From JALSNL01 sp036479585 (lineage in GTDB: Bacteria; Bacteroidota; Ignavibacteria; Ignavibacteriales; Melioribacteraceae): a stretch of 64,000 nt of DNA. Made by a program: the position numbers and the translations under genes. The notes beneath the pieces are model-generated. The model made no database searches, was not told the DNA's origin, and worked only from the letters and a program-made list of their open reading frames with translations. The stretch spans positions 2,356,001 through 2,420,000 of the forward strand of contig OZ245062.1 of assembly GCA_965224785.1 (NCBI GenBank). Direction: 5' to 3'. Shown in pieces: positions 8,996-18,223 of this stretch (its first letter is position 1; each line of letters begins with the position of its first letter).

Positions 8996-9877
8996 CTAAA
9001 CATCGCAAATACTACTAGCTTCTTTTAAGGATGCTATTTTATCTTTTTGTATTGGAATAAATTCTTGAGCTACATATCCTTTAAATCCATTATTTACAAT
9101 TGCTTGCATAATTGCTTTGTAATTTAGTTCTTGAGTTTCATCAATTTCATGTCTTCCTGGAACTCCTGCTGTATGATAATGAGCAATGTAATTTTTGTAA
9201 TCTGTAATTGTTCGGATAACATCACCTTCCATAATTTGCATGTGATAAATATCGTAAAGCAGTTTGAAATTAGGTGAACCAATTTTATCTACCAACCGTA
9301 CTCCATACAAAGTACGGTCTCCGTGATAATCTATGTGATCTATTTTACTATTAAGTAATTCTGTTAAAATTGTTACTCCAACTTTTTCTGCATGTTTAAC
9401 AAGCTTGTCAATTCCAACAGCAAAATTTTCTAAACCTAATTCATCACTAATTCCATTTCTGTTTCCAGTAAAAAGAATAACATTTGGGATACCATTATCA
9501 GCAGCTTTTGATATAAGTTCCATATAAGGTTTATACAATTTTTCATGATTCACTTTATCGTTAAACCCCTCTTTAATATTGGCGAATGAACCCGTACCAA
9601 TAGCAGAAGTTAGTCCGTACTTTTGAAGAACCTTCCATTCTTTAGGAGTTGTTAGTTCAATAGATTTAATACCAATTTCATTAACACTTTCGCAAAACTC
9701 TTTAAGTGGAATACTACTAAAACACCATCTGCAAACAGAGTGATTTATATTTCCCTTTAACATAGTTGGCTCATTTTTAGTTAGTGTTTTACAACTTGCA
9801 AGTAAAGGATTGCTGACTGCTATTGCTCCAGCCGTTGCAACCATCCCCTTTAATATATTTCTTCTAGTATATTTCAT
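8996..9877 (-). CDS. Exported TIM-barrel sugar isomerase/epimerase
   Basis: 293 residues. The N-terminus TRRNILKGMVATAGAIAVSNPLLASC is a Tat-like signal with an LASC lipobox-like end. The rest is an AP-endonuclease-2 type TIM barrel related to hydroxypyruvate isomerases and xylose-isomerase-like enzymes: KSIELTTPKEW, TILTELLNSKIDHIDY, KLLYDIYHMQIMEGD, HYHTAGVPGRHEIDETQELNY and GYVAQEFIP provide the Glu/Asp/His metal-ligand pattern. Exported members of this family occur in pathways that oxidise glycosides to 3-keto forms and then cleave them in the periplasm. The neighbouring PQQ dehydrogenase and glycosidases fit that idea, but the reaction is not proven here. It ends 50 bp before the rhamnosidase start, probably in the same operon. 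Confidence 0.85.
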   Translation of the reverse strand: MKYTRRNILKGMVATAGAIAVSNPLLASCKTLTKNEPTMLKGNINHSVCRWCFSSIPLKEFCESVNEIGIKSIELTTPKEWKVLQKYGLTSAIGTGSFANIKEGFNDKVNHEKLYKPYMELISKAADNGIPNVILFTGNRNGISDELGLENFAVGIDKLVKHAEKVGVTILTELLNSKIDHIDYHGDRTLYGVRLVDKIGSPNFKLLYDIYHMQIMEGDVIRTITDYKNYIAHYHTAGVPGRHEIDETQELNYKAIMQAIVNNGFKGYVAQEFIPIQKDKIASLKEASSICDV

Positions 9878-9993
9878 AATTTTATTTTTTGTTAAACGAA
9901 ATTGCTCAATTTAATAAATAGTTTGTAATCAACTTCTAATCAAAATAGATATTTCATCAAGCATTTATCTATTTTTTTTACGCTTCTAATTTT

Positions 9994-10902
9994 TTAAATC
10001 CATTTGAATGCACATCCTTGTTCAAAATGTGTAAACTGAATTCCCTTTATATTTTTATTTAGGAATTCAGATAACAACCTCATACCAGAATCTTCCGATG
10101 TACCATGATTTATTACTACTAATGGATTTCCTGTATCGGCTGCAAAATAAGGTTGTTCCCATGCACGCATTGTATCATCTATTGCTATATTTAAATCAGG
10201 GTTCAAATCATTGAATGATTTTGGATCACAAAAATATCCTGTACCTAAACCAACTGTAGAGACCATTCTTTTTTCATCACCATAAAATTTTACACCTGGT
10301 TGCCCCAATGATTTTAATGTAGCTGAAATTCTTTTGGTCACATTAAGAGCTGTGTCCTCTTCTACCTTGTAAACATTATAATAATCCTTTGAACGTACAA
10401 TATCTTCATTGGTAAATCCTATAGCTTGACCTAAAGCAAATGGCATTCCAAAATCTTTAATAATATCCATCACGTCATGATTTCTAATGATAACCATTTC
10501 ATTATCCTCTATCCACTTTTTCTTTTTTGCTATTGTTTCTTCATATTCCTTTTTTGCGGCTTTGGACATTTTTTGTAACATTTCATCTGGACCGTCCAAA
10601 TCCCAGTGAGTGTAAAATGTTGGTTCATGAACAATAAGAGTATTTATTCCTTGCTTTTTTACATCTTTTAAGGTTTGCATAAATGGCGTCCAACATGTTC
10701 CTACTTTTGTAATTTTTGTTTCTGGATTACCTACAATTATTCTATCCACAGATGGTTCTTTTACAGTATAAAGTGAACGTAAAAAATCGTTCAATTCTCC
10801 TGCTGTTTTTATGTTTTTATCAGATGCAAACAATTTAGTTCCGATAACACTTAATCCTACTGTAGTTATTGCTGTTTTCTTTATGAAATTTCTTCTTTTC
10901 AT
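9994..10902 (-). CDS. NIF3-like dinuclear metal protein with export signal
   Basis: About 302 residues from the ATG at 10902, chosen over the in-frame 10932 start because GAGGAAG lies just upstream and the product then begins MKRRNFIKKTAITTVGLSVIG, a Tat-like signal ending around LFAS. The remainder matches the NIF3/YbgI family (GTP cyclohydrolase I type 2-like): LIVHEPTFYTHWD supplies the first His/Glu metal site and VVINHGTSEDSGM the second. Classical NIF3 proteins are cytosolic and of uncertain function, so the signal is unusual. It lies between an exported isomerase and an unknown lipoprotein, in the same direction, with gaps of about 115-160 bp. The function in glycan use is unknown. Confidence 0.78.
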   Translation of the reverse strand: MKRRNFIKKTAITTVGLSVIGTKLFASDKNIKTAGELNDFLRSLYTVKEPSVDRIIVGNPETKITKVGTCWTPFMQTLKDVKKQGINTLIVHEPTFYTHWDLDGPDEMLQKMSKAAKKEYEETIAKKKKWIEDNEMVIIRNHDVMDIIKDFGMPFALGQAIGFTNEDIVRSKDYYNVYKVEEDTALNVTKRISATLKSLGQPGVKFYGDEKRMVSTVGLGTGYFCDPKSFNDLNPDLNIAIDDTMRAWEQPYFAADTGNPLVVINHGTSEDSGMRLLSEFLNKNIKGIQFTHFEQGCAFKWI

Positions 10903-11063
10903 AACTTCCTCAATATTATTATTTCTTTTCAATTCTGCACAACATCATTTTCTTAAAAGTCTTTATGAAGATAGTGCAATCTATCACAATTATTTCCAGT
11001 TACTTGTTGATGCAAGCATATTTTACTATTAAACTTTCGTTCATTCATTTTTTATCTGGTTAT

Positions 11064-12149
11064 TTAATCCAAATAAACATTTTCATCAAACATTGATCCA
11101 TTTTTTCTACGTCCGTCACCTTTGCTTATTACGTTTTCAACTTTCATAATTTGATAATGCTTGTATGGTATTGAATTTATTCCACCATCCCATTCACGTA
11201 ATTTACCTTCCCAACTTTTATTCGGATGTCCCCATAATCCTTCAGCATAAATTGGTTGCCCTTGAGCAATATCAACTGTAACCATTCCATACTCTTGCAG
11301 TGCTTTTGCAATAATAATTTCCTCTTTCGTCAAATCAAATTGTGAAAGATTTAATTTTGGGTCAAGTCTAATTACTGCTCCTTCTGGGATTCCATCTTTT
11401 GTAAAGCCATCAGTCCAAGATGCAGGATAAACAAATTCTTTATACGCAGCATATCTAGTTGCACAAGATAATTTATGATTTATCTTTCCCGACATTACTT
11501 CATCATACATAATTAATCCAGCAAATATAGGTACACCCGCTGCTCTACTTGGCCCGTGGAAATGGACAGATTCATCATCAACATATCCAAGTTCAAAACC
11601 ATCAAAAACTCCACTACCATCTAATCGATAAAACATTCCGGTTTTAGATTGCCAAGTGCCATCTTCATTTTTTTTCAATCCCCACATATCCCAAGCTAAT
11701 TTCCTTTCCCAATCAATAATTGCTAAGTGAGCATCTCCCTCTGGATCGGGTACAGCATTTTTTGGAATTGGTACTGGATTGAAACCAGGGCCATGCCCAA
11801 ATCTGTTACGATCATTAACTGTATTCCAAATTCTCTTTTCACCTTTATTTAAGTAATGATGAACAACATTATAAGTTGGAGTATTTTCATCAACTTCATA
11901 AACTGGAATTGTCCATTCCTTCCAAGAAATTCCAAAGTTTTCTCCTGTTGGTTCTTTCTCTAGCATTTTTATCCATCTTTCACTTTGTGGGTCAACTTCA
12001 GCATCAATTGGTATCGGTTGATTCCAAAAACTTTCTTCGGAGAAAAATCTTTTTACTTTATTTTCTTCAGATGTTTTTTCAACAACATTTGTTTTTTGAC
12101 AACTGAGAAATAATACCAGTAGAGTAAACATCAAAAGTACGTGTTTCAT
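11064..12149 (-). CDS. Conserved secreted lipoprotein of unknown function
   Basis: 361 residues. Signal peptide with lipobox LFLSC. I do not recognise an enzymatic family. Visible landmarks are FSEESFWNQPIPIDAEVDPQ near the N-terminus, FGHGPGFNPVPIPK, the block FHGPSRAAGVPIFAGLIMYDE, and a later PEGAVIRLDP segment followed by ALQEYGMVTVD. From memory, similar FWN/SRAAG/YGM patterns occur in secreted proteins of unknown function in actinobacteria and planctomycetes. The many conserved Trp, His and acidic residues suggest a carbohydrate-active or carbohydrate-binding beta-rich fold. It ends 162 bp before the NIF3-like start and lies 15 bp downstream of the GH116 stop, so it is likely cotranscribed with GH116 and GH26. 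Its role is unknown. Confidence 0.75.
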   Translation of the reverse strand: MKHVLLMFTLLVLFLSCQKTNVVEKTSEENKVKRFFSEESFWNQPIPIDAEVDPQSERWIKMLEKEPTGENFGISWKEWTIPVYEVDENTPTYNVVHHYLNKGEKRIWNTVNDRNRFGHGPGFNPVPIPKNAVPDPEGDAHLAIIDWERKLAWDMWGLKKNEDGTWQSKTGMFYRLDGSGVFDGFELGYVDDESVHFHGPSRAAGVPIFAGLIMYDEVMSGKINHKLSCATRYAAYKEFVYPASWTDGFTKDGIPEGAVIRLDPKLNLSQFDLTKEEIIIAKALQEYGMVTVDIAQGQPIYAEGLWGHPNKSWEGKLREWDGGINSIPYKHYQIMKVENVISKGDGRRKNGSMFDENVYLD

Positions 12150-12163
12150 AGATTACCTAAATG

Positions 12164-14860
12164 TTAATTTATAATTATTGACTCACCTGACTTCAAGAAT
12201 ATTGTTGAATCAAATATTAAATTTGTTTGATTTTTTATATTTTCAATTTTAGGTGAAATTTCTTTTTGATTTTGTACTATTGATTCAAACGAAATATTAG
12301 ATAAATTAGAAAAGAAAAGTTTCTCAAAAGAAATACTTCCAGTCAATTGTTTTATAATTATTGAACCCGAGTTCCTAATAAAATGGGAAGTTCCACTTGG
12401 AGTAGCGAAAAATAGTTTATAATTTTCCTTATCAATCTGTGGAGAAAAAGAAATAGTATTTCTGTTTATCTGTAATCCAACAATCGCATTTAGAATTGCC
12501 CAAGCCGACATTGGACGATAGTAATGCCCACCAAACTCTTGATGATCCCAGTACAATCCGGCTTTCCTATATCTGTCATCAACGGCTTTTATTACATCTA
12601 GACCTTGCTCATACTTTCCTTCATAGATTAGAAAAGAAGCAAACGCAAGTTCTACACCAGTCCAATAAGTATTTCCTTGGTCTACCCACATATTTCTTGG
12701 AATGCTTGATAAGAATTCTTTATCAGACCAACTTGCATTTCTTAATCCCTTCCCTTTCTTAAAAGACAATTTCAAAATTGAATCAAGTGATTTTTTAATA
12801 TGAGTTTCATCAAATAAATATCCAAGTCCACTTAAATGAGCTGCCCATTGACCAATTATTTGATCTGTTAAACATCCATCATCAAATTTTTCATCAACAT
12901 TCATCGAACCATCGTAATCATTGTAGAGTCTATAATATTTTCCATTCCACAAATGTTTATCCATTAGTGCTTTACCTTTTTGCATAACTTTTGCACTAAT
13001 TTTCTCGGCTTCTTTATCACCAACATCTTTTGCAGTTTTGTTTACAGAAGCCATTGCACACAACCACTGTGATTGAATGTACGAAGCTAATCCAAACATT
13101 GGGAAATTATCATAACTTGATCTTGCTCCCTCCATACTTGGCATAAGATTTTTATTTAAATCGAGATGATTAAAAATATAGCTCATTGCTTTTTTAATAC
13201 TTGGCCACATTTCTATTAGATACTCTTTGTCATTCGTCCAAAAATAATCTCTCAAAACCATAATGATATACTGTACTGGTAAATCAACTCTATCGGAAAC
13301 TCCAGCGGTGCTATCTTCAAAACTTGTAAACTTTTTGTGAACTCCGTGAGCGATCCGACCGTCTTTAGTTTGAATATTTTTGTGAACTCGCATCATTGCT
13401 TTTTGAAGTTCAGGGAAAAGTGCTAGTGTTGGAATTGAGCCATATAGTGCTACATCAATAGTGGCAACTGGTCCCCACGATTGGCTTGGAGCCATTCCTT
13501 CTTGAATACCAAATGAGCCATCTTTAATTAAACGTCCACTTGTAATAAATGTATTCAGTTGAGAATTAATTTGTTCTAATACATAAGTTGGAATTGAGCT
13601 ATCAAAGAAATCATCCAAAAACATTTTTGATTTTTCATATAAAGAATTTTTATTTTTTACTGCATACTCTACAACTTCAATACCGGACTTAAAATAATTT
13701 GAATAATAATGTCCCTCAATAATATCTCTAGTATCATCCCCAACTTTTTCTGCATATAAATTTGGGAAGTTCCAAGAGAGCAAAAAACTATGAGTAATTG
13801 TATCCGAATTATTATTCAAAGTGGCAGAGTAGGCGAGCGAACTAAACAGTCTTGGATCATTTTTATCAGCTACGATCTTCTTCCCAGTTTTTTTGTCTGT
13901 TTTATTTCGTCCATCAGTACTAGGTAACCATTCTGGAATTTCTTCCATATCAGTAGTACCATTTGTATCATCAATATTTGGGAGTTTTTTATTTCTAATA
14001 ACATGTTCATAATATGGGTGACGATGCTCCCAACCAGTATAGTAAGTTGATTTGGGATTTAATGAAGATAGAACCATTTCTCCGAAAGAACTTGCTGATT
14101 CAACCATTCCACTACAACTCATACTACAAGCAATGTATTCTTTTTCTCTTTTTATTTTAGTTGTAAAATATTTTTCGCTCGTATCATAACCAACAAGATT
14201 ACGTAGTGACGCAATTATCATTACATCAACTTTCTTACTAGTCTTGGAAACAATTTTAAAATTGAAATTAGAAATTGGCAATGAAGAATTTTTAACATCG
14301 TGAGGAATAAAAGGAGAATAGCTTTCCAGCTCAATATCAAATGGCATTTCTTTATCAGAGAATTTCATATTGATAAATGGGAAACGTGCTTTATACTCAA
14401 TAGTATCAACGGCTTCAAGCCAAGGGAAGTAATAAACAATTCCGGTCATTCCACCTTCATTAAGTCCATCAGATATTTGAAGTAATTTCATTTTTGGTTC
14501 TTCACCCTCAACTTCATATCGAACAACAAAAAATAAATTAGATGAATCTGCATCCTCATTTACATTGGGAGTTTGTATAAACCTTGGGCCAGTTCCTTTC
14601 GGTTCATTATTGAAAATTGTCCAATTGTAAAACTTACCGTCTTTTCTAAGTTCAATTGAACCCGTCCCAATTCCTCCAAGAGCAACTCCACTTCTAACTG
14701 CATTTGAATTTGTAAACTTTTCAACATATTCATCATTCTTAGTTCTAAAAGTTGAATCATCTTTTAGATTATTATTCTCACTACCCTTAGAAAGTTGCGG
14801 TGTAACCATTGATACCGCAGTTCCCATTCCAACATTTTTTATAAATTTTCTTCGTTTCAT
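12164..14860 (-). CDS. GH116 family glycosidase, Tat-exported
   Basis: 898 residues with a Tat-like N-terminus (MKRRKFIKNVGMGTAVSMV). The GH116 (GBA2-type) hallmarks are present: VALGGIGTGSIELRKDGKFYNW at the start of the N-terminal beta domain, ALYGSIPTLALFPEL, VDLPVQYIIMVLRDYFWT and WVDQGNTYWTGVELAFAS in the (alpha/alpha)6 barrel. By alignment from memory, Glu in QEG near residue 453 is the candidate nucleophile and Asp in TDQIIGQW near residue 668 the candidate acid/base. GH116 members hydrolyse beta-glucosides, beta-xylosides or glucosylceramide; the specificity cannot be read here. Its ATG overlaps the GH26 stop by 4 bp, implying translational coupling. The next gene, the unknown lipoprotein, starts 14 bp after its stop. 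Confidence 0.88.
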   Translation of the reverse strand: MKRRKFIKNVGMGTAVSMVTPQLSKGSENNNLKDDSTFRTKNDEYVEKFTNSNAVRSGVALGGIGTGSIELRKDGKFYNWTIFNNEPKGTGPRFIQTPNVNEDADSSNLFFVVRYEVEGEEPKMKLLQISDGLNEGGMTGIVYYFPWLEAVDTIEYKARFPFINMKFSDKEMPFDIELESYSPFIPHDVKNSSLPISNFNFKIVSKTSKKVDVMIIASLRNLVGYDTSEKYFTTKIKREKEYIACSMSCSGMVESASSFGEMVLSSLNPKSTYYTGWEHRHPYYEHVIRNKKLPNIDDTNGTTDMEEIPEWLPSTDGRNKTDKKTGKKIVADKNDPRLFSSLAYSATLNNNSDTITHSFLLSWNFPNLYAEKVGDDTRDIIEGHYYSNYFKSGIEVVEYAVKNKNSLYEKSKMFLDDFFDSSIPTYVLEQINSQLNTFITSGRLIKDGSFGIQEGMAPSQSWGPVATIDVALYGSIPTLALFPELQKAMMRVHKNIQTKDGRIAHGVHKKFTSFEDSTAGVSDRVDLPVQYIIMVLRDYFWTNDKEYLIEMWPSIKKAMSYIFNHLDLNKNLMPSMEGARSSYDNFPMFGLASYIQSQWLCAMASVNKTAKDVGDKEAEKISAKVMQKGKALMDKHLWNGKYYRLYNDYDGSMNVDEKFDDGCLTDQIIGQWAAHLSGLGYLFDETHIKKSLDSILKLSFKKGKGLRNASWSDKEFLSSIPRNMWVDQGNTYWTGVELAFASFLIYEGKYEQGLDVIKAVDDRYRKAGLYWDHQEFGGHYYRPMSAWAILNAIVGLQINRNTISFSPQIDKENYKLFFATPSGTSHFIRNSGSIIIKQLTGSISFEKLFFSNLSNISFESIVQNQKEISPKIENIKNQTNLIFDSTIFLKSGESIIIN

Positions 14861-15885
14861 TTTATGGGAGTCCTATTTATTTCATCTAATGTAAGAACTT
14901 TTTCATAATTGTATAATGCTCTCACTTTCTTAGGTTCATTTTCTTCCCAAACAAATCTTGCCCAATCCATAAACCAAACAAATTTTGATTGCTCTTTTAG
15001 AATTTCTGGAGTCGGTAAAATTCCACACTCACCTATTGCAACTAGTTTACCATTTGCGAGTTTTATTAAATCATCGTGGTGTGATTGTTTGTAATCATTT
15101 TTGTAAATATCAGTAGCAAGGATATCAACATAGTCATCTCCAGGATAAAACAAATGATAGTCATAAGCCTCATCGTCCTTCCAGTATCGTGGTGCATTAG
15201 GATTCCAAACCCAAATAAGATTGTTTAACTTATGATGATGAACATATCTTTCGTAAATAATTTTCCATAGTTTTACAAAACCATCTTCACCTTTTCTATC
15301 TCCGTACCAAAACCACATACCATTCATCTCGTGGTACGGTCGCCAAAGAATTGGTATTTTTTTATCTCTAAGTTGTTTTAAATAGTTTGCAACCGAATCC
15401 AATTTTTCTATAAGCATATTATTATATTCAGTTCCTGGTGTTACAATTTTTTTCCATTCATCATCTGTTACTCGCCCTTTTACACTTCGCCTAAACCCCA
15501 AGGTGTCGTCATCAAAAGGTTTTACTTGATGATACATAATTGTAATTATACTTCCCTTTTCATATTGCCGAATAACTTCATCAATTACATTTTGTCTTGT
15601 GAAACTGGAATCACTAATTAAGCCTTCCATATCACATCCCCACATTGCTGGGTATTTGCCTGTAATACTTTTTACGGAATCAGTTGAGCGATTTAGTTCA
15701 GTAGCATAATTATGTTGACCGGAAAGAATGTACTTACCACTAATTGAATTGAGATACGTAAGCAAAGCCTTTGCTTCTTTGCTAGCATTAGGATTTGTGA
15801 GATTAGTTTGGGCAAAAATTGAAGTAACAATTAAAGATAGAGATAGTACTATAAAATAAATAAGAGCAAAGTTATATTTTTTCAT
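14857..15885 (-). CDS. GH26 beta-mannanase-like glycosidase
   Basis: 342 residues, a single-domain GH26. Signal peptide 1-25 (cut near SIFAQ). The acid/base is E186 in WRPYHEMNGMWFWYG and the nucleophile E286 in AIGECG, both in clan GH-A positions; SGQHNY near residue 56 and VWNPN near 226 are further family landmarks. It should cleave beta-1,4-mannan, or less often beta-1,3-xylan or mixed-linkage glucan. It is the first gene of the tight GH26-GH116-lipoprotein group, and the ATGA overlap with GH116 suggests coordinated production. It has no T9SS tag and is probably periplasmic. Confidence 0.92.
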   Translation of the reverse strand: MKKYNFALIYFIVLSLSLIVTSIFAQTNLTNPNASKEAKALLTYLNSISGKYILSGQHNYATELNRSTDSVKSITGKYPAMWGCDMEGLISDSSFTRQNVIDEVIRQYEKGSIITIMYHQVKPFDDDTLGFRRSVKGRVTDDEWKKIVTPGTEYNNMLIEKLDSVANYLKQLRDKKIPILWRPYHEMNGMWFWYGDRKGEDGFVKLWKIIYERYVHHHKLNNLIWVWNPNAPRYWKDDEAYDYHLFYPGDDYVDILATDIYKNDYKQSHHDDLIKLANGKLVAIGECGILPTPEILKEQSKFVWFMDWARFVWEENEPKKVRALYNYEKVLTLDEINRTPIK

Positions 15886-16012
15886 TTAAACTCCTAAAAT
15901 CATTTCCAACTTAACTAGAACAAATGTATTTCCTTAATCTGAACATTCTTTTAAAAGATTAAAACTAAAGTGGTTTTCAAAAAAAGAATTTATATCATTG
16001 TATATTTTCATT

Positions 16013-16112
16013 TGTCATTCTCAGTCCCTCTTAAAACACGGGGTAAACTTTGACTAGGAATCCAGTCAATTACTAGCAACTGGATTCCCGATAAGGACAT
16101 TCGAGAATGACA
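16013..16112. repeat. REP-like inverted repeat, copy 1
   Basis: The 100-bp element in the 261-bp gap between GH26 and deoC starts TGTCATTCTC and ends GAGAATGACA, a perfect outer 10-bp inverted repeat. Inside, GGAATCCAGT (16057-16066) pairs with ACTGGATTCC (16079-16088). A shorter, inverted relative lies at 18091-18170. Just before it, around 15963-15978, is ACTAAAGTGGTTTTC, which resembles the arm of the element at 47488-47657. It probably folds into a long hairpin and may also end transcription of the deoC unit. Confidence 0.75.
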
Positions 16113-16146
16113 ATTTGATTGAACTCAAAAAATTAATTAATAAATT

Positions 16147-16884
16147 CTAATAACCGTCAGGACCTTTATTATTCTTTGATTCAATTCCTTTGGCATCATT
16201 TACTATTAGTTTCGTGGCTGTTGCACCAATTCTTGTTACACCTAAACTTCTTACGTGAAGTGTGTCTTCTAATGTTCTAACTCCACCAGCAGCTTTAACT
16301 TCAATGTCATCATCAGCATATTTCCTCATAAGTATTAGATCAGGATCTGTTGCACCTTGGTATGTGTATTTTCCATCATCACCTTTTACAAAACCGTAGC
16401 CAGTTGAAGTTTTAACAAAACCAACTTTATGCTTATTACAAAGTTCACATAATTTTATTTTATATTTGTCTTCATGTAAAAAGTCATTCTCAAAGATTAC
16501 TTTTAGAACTGCATTACTTTTATTACAAGCTTCTGAAATTGCTTTTATTTCTTCATCAATATAATCCCAATCTTCTGAAAGAACTTTGCCAATATTTACA
16601 ACCATATCAATTTCTATTGCACCATCACTAATTGCTTGCTCTGTTTCATATACTTTTACAGCAACTGTATTGCCACCTTGTGGAAAGCCAATAACAGTAC
16701 CTACAAGCACGTCAGTTCCTTTTAATATTTCTGCTGCCATTTTTACTGCATAAGGTTTTATGCAAACAGAAGCCACATCATATTCTTTTGCAACTTCGCA
16801 TTCTGTTTTTAATATTTCATCGGTCATTGTTGGGTGAAGTAGTGAGTGATCAATCATTTTTGCTATTTCGTGAGCAGTAGCCAT
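16147..16884 (-). CDS. deoC: Deoxyribose-phosphate aldolase
   Basis: 245 residues, the normal length. The Schiff-base lysine is K158 in GFVKTSTGYG, the proton-relay lysine is K197 in VKAAGGVRT, and D93 in EIDMVVNIGK completes the catalytic set of class I DERA. It cleaves 2-deoxyribose-5-phosphate to glyceraldehyde-3-phosphate and acetaldehyde in the cytoplasm. The start ATG is preceded by AGGAAAAAA. It stands apart from the other nucleoside-salvage genes usually linked to deoC; the only neighbour in the same repeat-bracketed interval is the NAD-dependent epimerase gene 172 bp upstream. Confidence 0.95.
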   Translation of the reverse strand: MATAHEIAKMIDHSLLHPTMTDEILKTECEVAKEYDVASVCIKPYAVKMAAEILKGTDVLVGTVIGFPQGGNTVAVKVYETEQAISDGAIEIDMVVNIGKVLSEDWDYIDEEIKAISEACNKSNAVLKVIFENDFLHEDKYKIKLCELCNKHKVGFVKTSTGYGFVKGDDGKYTYQGATDPDLILMRKYADDDIEVKAAGGVRTLEDTLHVRSLGVTRIGATATKLIVNDAKGIESKNNKGPDGY

Positions 16885-17056
16885 TTTTTTCCTTTGTTTT
16901 TATTAATTATTATTTGTTTATTTTATAATTTCTTAGAAGGCTTTTATAAAATAATTAAAGCTGCCATTTGTGCCAGAATCTTTCAGAGCTATAAGATTCC
17001 AGTATTCCAAAAGAACTTGAAACCGGAATGATGTACTCTGCATGATTTATAATAGT

Positions 17057-18055
17057 TTAACTAATTCCTTCATATTTATTTAATATCATATCCACAGTAC
17101 TATTATTTTCTTCATCAATTATGCAATGGTTCGGATTTCCTTCCAACCACTCCAATGATTTTTTAATACCTTCTTCATACAAAACTGCAGCTTCAAAATT
17201 AGGGACAAATCTTTTTATTTTTGAGTTATCAAAAACTACACTTACTGATTTATCCCCAAGTAAACCAACGCCAATCTCCGGTGCAACTTTATAAATAAAA
17301 TCTGTTGGGATATGAATTATGTATGGTTCAACTCCAGCTACTTTACCAATTGTATTAAATATTTGATCCCAGCTTAGAACTTCATCAGATGTAATATGAA
17401 AAGTTTCTCCAATAGCTTTTTCATTTCCTAATAGACCAACAAAACCTTTCGCAAAATCAGTATTGTGTGTCATTACCCAAAGTGAAGAACCATCTCCGTG
17501 AACAATTATCTTCTTTCCTTTTCTCATTCTATCAATTAGAGTATAGGGATTCTTCCAACTTGTAATTGCTGCTGGTATTGATGTTACGCCGTAAGTAAAT
17601 GATGGACGAACTATTGTTATTGGGAACCCAGTTTGTTCATATTCTTTTAGTAATCTATTTTCACAATCAATTTTATCTTGAGCATACTCCCAATAAGGAT
17701 TGATAGCTGGAGTTGATTCAGTAATAAGATAATTTTGTGATGGCTTTTCATAAACTGAAGCTGAACTTATAAAAACAAATTGATTCGTTTTGTTAGTGAA
17801 AAGCTTAATGTCTCGCTCCATATCTTCTGCTGTAAAACCTAACCAATCAACAACAACATCAAACTCATAGTTTTCCAAAAGTTTTTTTGTTTCAACAAAA
17901 TTATTAATGTCACCTTTTAATAGCTTCGCTCCATTTGGAAAAAACTCCGAACGATTCCCTCGGTTTAAAAGGAATAAATCAATTCCTTTTTGCACAGCTA
18001 ATTTTGAAACTGCTGTACTTATAATTCCGGTGCCGCCTATGAATAGTACTTTCAT
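17057..18055 (-). CDS. NAD-dependent epimerase/dehydratase family protein
   Basis: 332 residues of the extended short-chain dehydrogenase type. The nucleotide-binding glycine motif is GGTGIIS near residue 8, an FISSAS segment supplies the active-site Ser, and YAQDK provides the Tyr-x-x-x-Lys pair. The C-terminal half carries the substrate domain with LSWDQIFNTIGKVAG. There is no signal peptide, so it is cytosolic. Members interconvert nucleotide sugars or reduce related sugars; some are annotated as isoflavone-reductase-like or CSP41-like. The substrate is unknown. It is separated from GH30 by the repeat at 18091-18170, so cotranscription with GH30 is doubtful. Confidence 0.85.
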   Translation of the reverse strand: MKVLFIGGTGIISTAVSKLAVQKGIDLFLLNRGNRSEFFPNGAKLLKGDINNFVETKKLLENYEFDVVVDWLGFTAEDMERDIKLFTNKTNQFVFISSASVYEKPSQNYLITESTPAINPYWEYAQDKIDCENRLLKEYEQTGFPITIVRPSFTYGVTSIPAAITSWKNPYTLIDRMRKGKKIIVHGDGSSLWVMTHNTDFAKGFVGLLGNEKAIGETFHITSDEVLSWDQIFNTIGKVAGVEPYIIHIPTDFIYKVAPEIGVGLLGDKSVSVVFDNSKIKRFVPNFEAAVLYEEGIKKSLEWLEGNPNHCIIDEENNSTVDMILNKYEGIS

Positions 18056-18090
18056 ATATACTCTATTTTAACTTTATTATTTTTGCTCGT

Positions 18091-18170
18091 CTGGATTCCC
18101 AGTCAAAGTTTATCCCAGTTTACCCCGATGTTTTTTATCGGCGGTGTTTTGAGCGAGGTTGGGAATGACA
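18091..18170. repeat. REP-like repeat, copy 2 (inverted relative of copy 1)
   Basis: Read on the minus strand, this 80-bp element begins TGTCATTCCC, contains AAAACACC and GGGGTAAAC and ends TTTGACTGGGAATCCAG. It matches the first half of the repeat at 16013-16112 in the opposite orientation. Copy 2 has an extra small stem, CCGAT ... ATCGG, that copy 1 lacks. It fills most of the 168-bp gap between the epimerase gene and the GH30 stop. Confidence 0.75.
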
Positions 18171-18223
18171 AATATTTTTAGAAGAATTTATTTGGAACTG
18201 TCAATGTTTTAAAAGATATAATA

